From assembly GCA_045652765.1 (NCBI GenBank), contig JAZOLG010000009.1, forward strand, positions 1 to 25,204: a stretch of DNA of 25,204 nt, written 5' to 3'. The translations under genes were made by a program, and so were the position numbers. The notes below the pieces were generated by a model, which saw only the letters and a list, made by a program, of their open reading frames with translations, was not told the DNA's origin and did not search any database. This document shows positions 23,390-25,204 of the stretch, one piece after another; the first letter of the stretch is position 1; every line of letters begins with the position of its first letter. This stretch comes from UBA1231 sp045652765. Its GTDB lineage: Bacteria; Bacillota_I; Bacilli_A; ML615J-28; CAG-313.

Positions 23390-24466
23390 TTATACTTCCT
23401 CCTTTTCTAAATATATAATATTTGCCTCATCGATTATTTTTTGATCTATGTCTTTTAAACTAGGTGTTGTAATTATGGATTGTATATTATTTTTCAAAAA
23501 TTTTAATATGTTGTTGTGTCTTAACGAGTCCAATTCCCCAAATACATCATCCAATAAAACAATCGGACTTCTTCCTTTTTTCTCTTTTAACAATTCAACA
23601 CAACACATTTTAAAACTTAATATAGCTGTTTTCTTTTGTCCTTGAGAACCAAATTTAGCTAAATTTTTATCATTAACACAAAAGATAAGTTCATCTCTAT
23701 GTGGCCCAATGGTAGTAGTTTTATACATAAAATCTTTTGCATGAGTTTTTACTACTTGATCTACTCCTACATCTATTTGCCATGAAGGATTGTACACAAT
23801 GGTACATTTTTCCTTTTGGCCCGACAACTCATAATGAACATTTATTAGTTTGTCATTTAATTTATCTATTATGTTATATCTACATTTTGTTAATTTTTCA
23901 GCTAACACAGCAAACTTATTGTCAATCACTTGCAATAGCATCTTATTATTTTTATTGTTCAAATCAGCATCTTTTAAGAAGGCATTTCGTTCCTTAAGAA
24001 TATTTTTGTATTCTTTTAATATTCGCATATATTGTGTATCATATTGACTTAAAAAAACATCAATCATTTTGCGTCTGCCTTCAGGAGATCCAGAAACCAC
24101 TTCAACATCCTCTGTACCAAAGGATACTGCATCCGCAAATCCAACATATTCGCTAGCCTTTTTAACAAACATTCCGTCTATGCTCATTTTCTTAAAAAAC
24201 TTTGAAATTAAAACTATAACGTTTTTTTGCCTATTTTTGTCATAAAACAGCCCTTTTAAGACGGCTTCCTCTTTATTAAAAGAAATAAGTTCAGAATCAG
24301 CGTTAGCCTTAAAAGATCTAAGCATAACTAAATACTGAATTACCTCTAATATTGTACTCTTTCCTATTGCATTGAAACCACAGATAATATTAATATGCGG
24401 ACTAAATACAAACGTTGCATGTTCATATTTTCGACAATTAATTACCTCTATTTTATTTATTTTCAT
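23390..24466 (-). CDS. recF: DNA replication and repair protein RecF
   Basis: RecF is an SMC-like ATPase that helps load RecA at gaps through RecOR. The 358-residue product has Walker A GFNAIGKSTILEV (about 30-42), signature GSQGQKKTAILSFKM, and Walker B IVLLDDVFGELDSLRH. The P-loop reads GKST where most RecF proteins have GKTN, a conservative variant compatible with ATP binding. The start overlaps the end of yaaA by 14 nt (ATGAAAATAAATAA), so translation is probably coupled. Stop is TAA, immediately before the gyrB ATG. Confidence 0.96.
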   Translation of the reverse strand: MKINKIEVINCRKYEHATFVFSPHINIICGFNAIGKSTILEVIQYLVMLRSFKANADSELISFNKEEAVLKGLFYDKNRQKNVIVLISKFFKKMSIDGMFVKKASEYVGFADAVSFGTEDVEVVSGSPEGRRKMIDVFLSQYDTQYMRILKEYKNILKERNAFLKDADLNNKNNKMLLQVIDNKFAVLAEKLTKCRYNIIDKLNDKLINVHYELSGQKEKCTIVYNPSWQIDVGVDQVVKTHAKDFMYKTTTIGPHRDELIFCVNDKNLAKFGSQGQKKTAILSFKMCCVELLKEKKGRSPIVLLDDVFGELDSLRHNNILKFLKNNIQSIITTPSLKDIDQKIIDEANIIYLEKEEV

Positions 24467-24677
24467 CGTCTTTAACTACCAAAAACATTCTTTTATCTAT
24501 TTTTACTACATCACCCGGGTAAATTTTACGACCTCTACGGTTTTCTGGAGCCCCATTAACTGATATTTTAAACTCTAATACAGCTATTTTAGCTTCTCCT
24601 CCGTTGTTTATAAAAGCAGTATATTTAAGAAATTGACCCAATGTAATGTATTCTGTATTGATCAAAACAGTCTCCAT
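24453..24677 (-). CDS. yaaA: S4-domain protein YaaA
   Basis: YaaA is a small S4-type RNA-binding protein encoded between dnaN and recF in most Bacillota; its exact role in ribosome biology is not settled. The 74-residue product shows ITLGQFLKYTAFINNGGEAK and NGAPENRRGRKIYPGDVV, which match the S4 fold. AGAGGTG lies 5 nt before the ATG. A strong promoter lies immediately upstream, so the block can be transcribed independently of whatever precedes it. Confidence 0.95.
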   Translation of the reverse strand: METVLINTEYITLGQFLKYTAFINNGGEAKIAVLEFKISVNGAPENRRGRKIYPGDVVKIDKRMFLVVKDDENK

Positions 24678-24702
24678 AACAACACCTCTTTTATACTACT
24701 TT

Positions 24703-24731
24703 ATTATACCACAAAACGGTTTGTTTTTCAA
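24703..24731 (-). promoter_or_regulatory. Sigma-A promoter of the yaaA-recF-gyrB-gyrA operon
   Basis: Minus strand: -35 TTGAAA (24726-24731), 17-nt spacer, -10 TATAAT (24703-24708). Transcription would start about 20 nt before the yaaA ATG. In Bacillus this region can also be read from dnaA-dnaN. Confidence 0.85.
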
Positions 24732-25029
24732 CTATTTTACCCATATTTTTTGCAGCTCTTTTTTAGGGGCTTTTTTTATAGTTTTTCAACTAAAATATCG
24801 CTACAATTAAAAGAATTTTGTTATTCGAATTTTTCCTATTAAAAAAATGACAATTTGTTTTTCAAAGAGGACAAACACCTTTGTTTTTGTATTTATTTAT
24901 GTATATTCCTTATATTATATATATTATATATTTTTTGTTTTTTACACGTTTTTTTATTTTTGTTTTTAGTTCTTTTTAAGTCTATTTTTGAGTGATTTGT
25001 CGTTTTTTTAAATAACTTTTAATTCCAAA

Positions 25030-25044
25030 GTATAATTATTATAC
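25030..25044. repeat. 15-bp palindrome in the AT-rich region
   Basis: GTATAAT-t-ATTATAC is a perfect odd-length palindrome, directly followed by the first copy of the repeated ATACTTAAATA motif. Confidence 0.6.
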
Positions 25045-25171
25045 ATACTTAAATAAAAGAACAATTATTTATTTATTGTTATAAATAAAAAAATAATTAC
25101 TCTTATATTATTATTCATACTTAAATATACATGTATTTATTGTTTTATTTTTTGGGTATTTATTTAAGTAT
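25044..25171. repeat. Short repeats in the AT-rich region: three ATACTTAAATA copies and two ATTTATTGTT copies
   Basis: ATACTTAAATA occurs at 25045-25055 and 25117-25127 in direct orientation (both within CATACTTAAATA) and at 25161-25171 inverted. ATTTATTGTT occurs at 25071-25080 and 25135-25144. The spacing of the two direct copies (72 nt) differs from that of the second motif (64 nt), so this is not a simple tandem duplication. Confidence 0.65.
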
Positions 25172-25204
25172 AACAATACATACCTATGTAAATAATTATG
25201 TATA

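Larger units (their letters stand above)
24740..25204. other. Gene-free AT-rich region, probably origin-adjacent
   Basis: About 465 bases to the right edge hold no credible coding frame. Composition falls steeply: 25021-25204 has 25 G/C in 184 bases (about 14 percent). It contains poly-T and poly-A runs, TATATA tracts near 24908-24932, and the repeats listed separately. No copy of the DnaA-box consensus TTATCCACA is visible on either strand. Its position next to yaaA-recF-gyrB-gyrA suggests it belongs to an origin or dnaN-yaaA intergenic region, but the genes beyond are outside the window. Confidence 0.55.

Noticed and set aside
24754..24777. Terminator-like hairpin (AGCTC/GGGCT) followed by a T run on the plus strand upstream of yaaA.
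   Set aside because: It has only five pairs including a G-U, and no plus-strand gene or promoter lies to its left that would need it. On the minus strand the stem has a mismatch. Probably chance in T-rich sequence.
24740..25204. DnaA boxes (TTATCCACA or one-mismatch forms).
   Set aside because: I scanned both strands and found nothing convincing; TTATTCATA near 25111 has two mismatches and stands alone.
1..25204. Mobile elements, CRISPR arrays, prophage, toxin-antitoxin or defence genes.
   Set aside because: No transposase, integrase, repeat-spacer array or unexplained gene cluster is visible; the gene order is largely conserved housekeeping.

Overview
The window is about 25 kb from a low-GC, Gram-positive (Bacillota) chromosome, close to the replication origin. 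The order yaaA-recF-gyrB-gyrA at the right end is the block that normally follows dnaA-dnaN in Bacillota. Nearly every gene lies on the minus strand, as expected if a fork leaves an origin just beyond the right edge and moves leftward. spoVT, cwlJ and gerQ indicate an endospore former. Very low GC, abundant ATA codons outside the ribosomal genes, and 32 complete genes that stop only at TAA (19) or TAG (13), never TGA, suggest a Bacilli/Erysipelotrichia-type lineage. I cannot name a genus.

Layout, left to right. (1) 1-7808: the S10-spc ribosomal protein operon in canonical order on the minus strand, transcribed rpsJ-rplC-rplD-rplW-rplB-rpsS-rplV-rpsC-rplP-rpmC-rpsQ-rplN-rplX-rplE-rpsZ-rpsH-rplF-rplR. 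rplR is cut by the left edge. A sigma-A promoter at 7936-7964 feeds a structured leader of about 120 nt. (2) 8018-9900: a GT-A-like glycosyltransferase and class II fructose-bisphosphate aldolase, each with its own promoter and terminator. (3) 9966-15892: a CopZ-like metal/Fe-S protein, folD, pth, mfd and spoVT, nearly contiguous; pth-mfd-spoVT matches the Bacillus order. (4) 15961-17209, plus strand: the spore germination pair cwlJ-gerQ behind a sigma-E-like promoter, then a HIT-family hydrolase with its own extended -10 promoter. (5) 17257-18814: serS under a T-box riboswitch. (6) 18855-24731: the yaaA-recF-gyrB-gyrA operon with a consensus promoter. (7) 24740-25204: a gene-free, extremely AT-rich stretch with short direct and inverted repeats, probably origin-adjacent.

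Most of the window is housekeeping. The parts that reward a second look are regulatory or lineage-specific: the S10 leader RNA, a 25-bp palindrome with a forespore-type promoter upstream of spoVT, a sigma-E-like promoter for cwlJ-gerQ, a SerRS with atypical active-site loops behind a standard serine T-box, absence of TGA, an acidic GyrA tail, and the AT-rich repeat region. I see no mobile element, CRISPR array, tRNA, rRNA or defence system. Family assignments rest on sequence recognition from memory; no database search was run.
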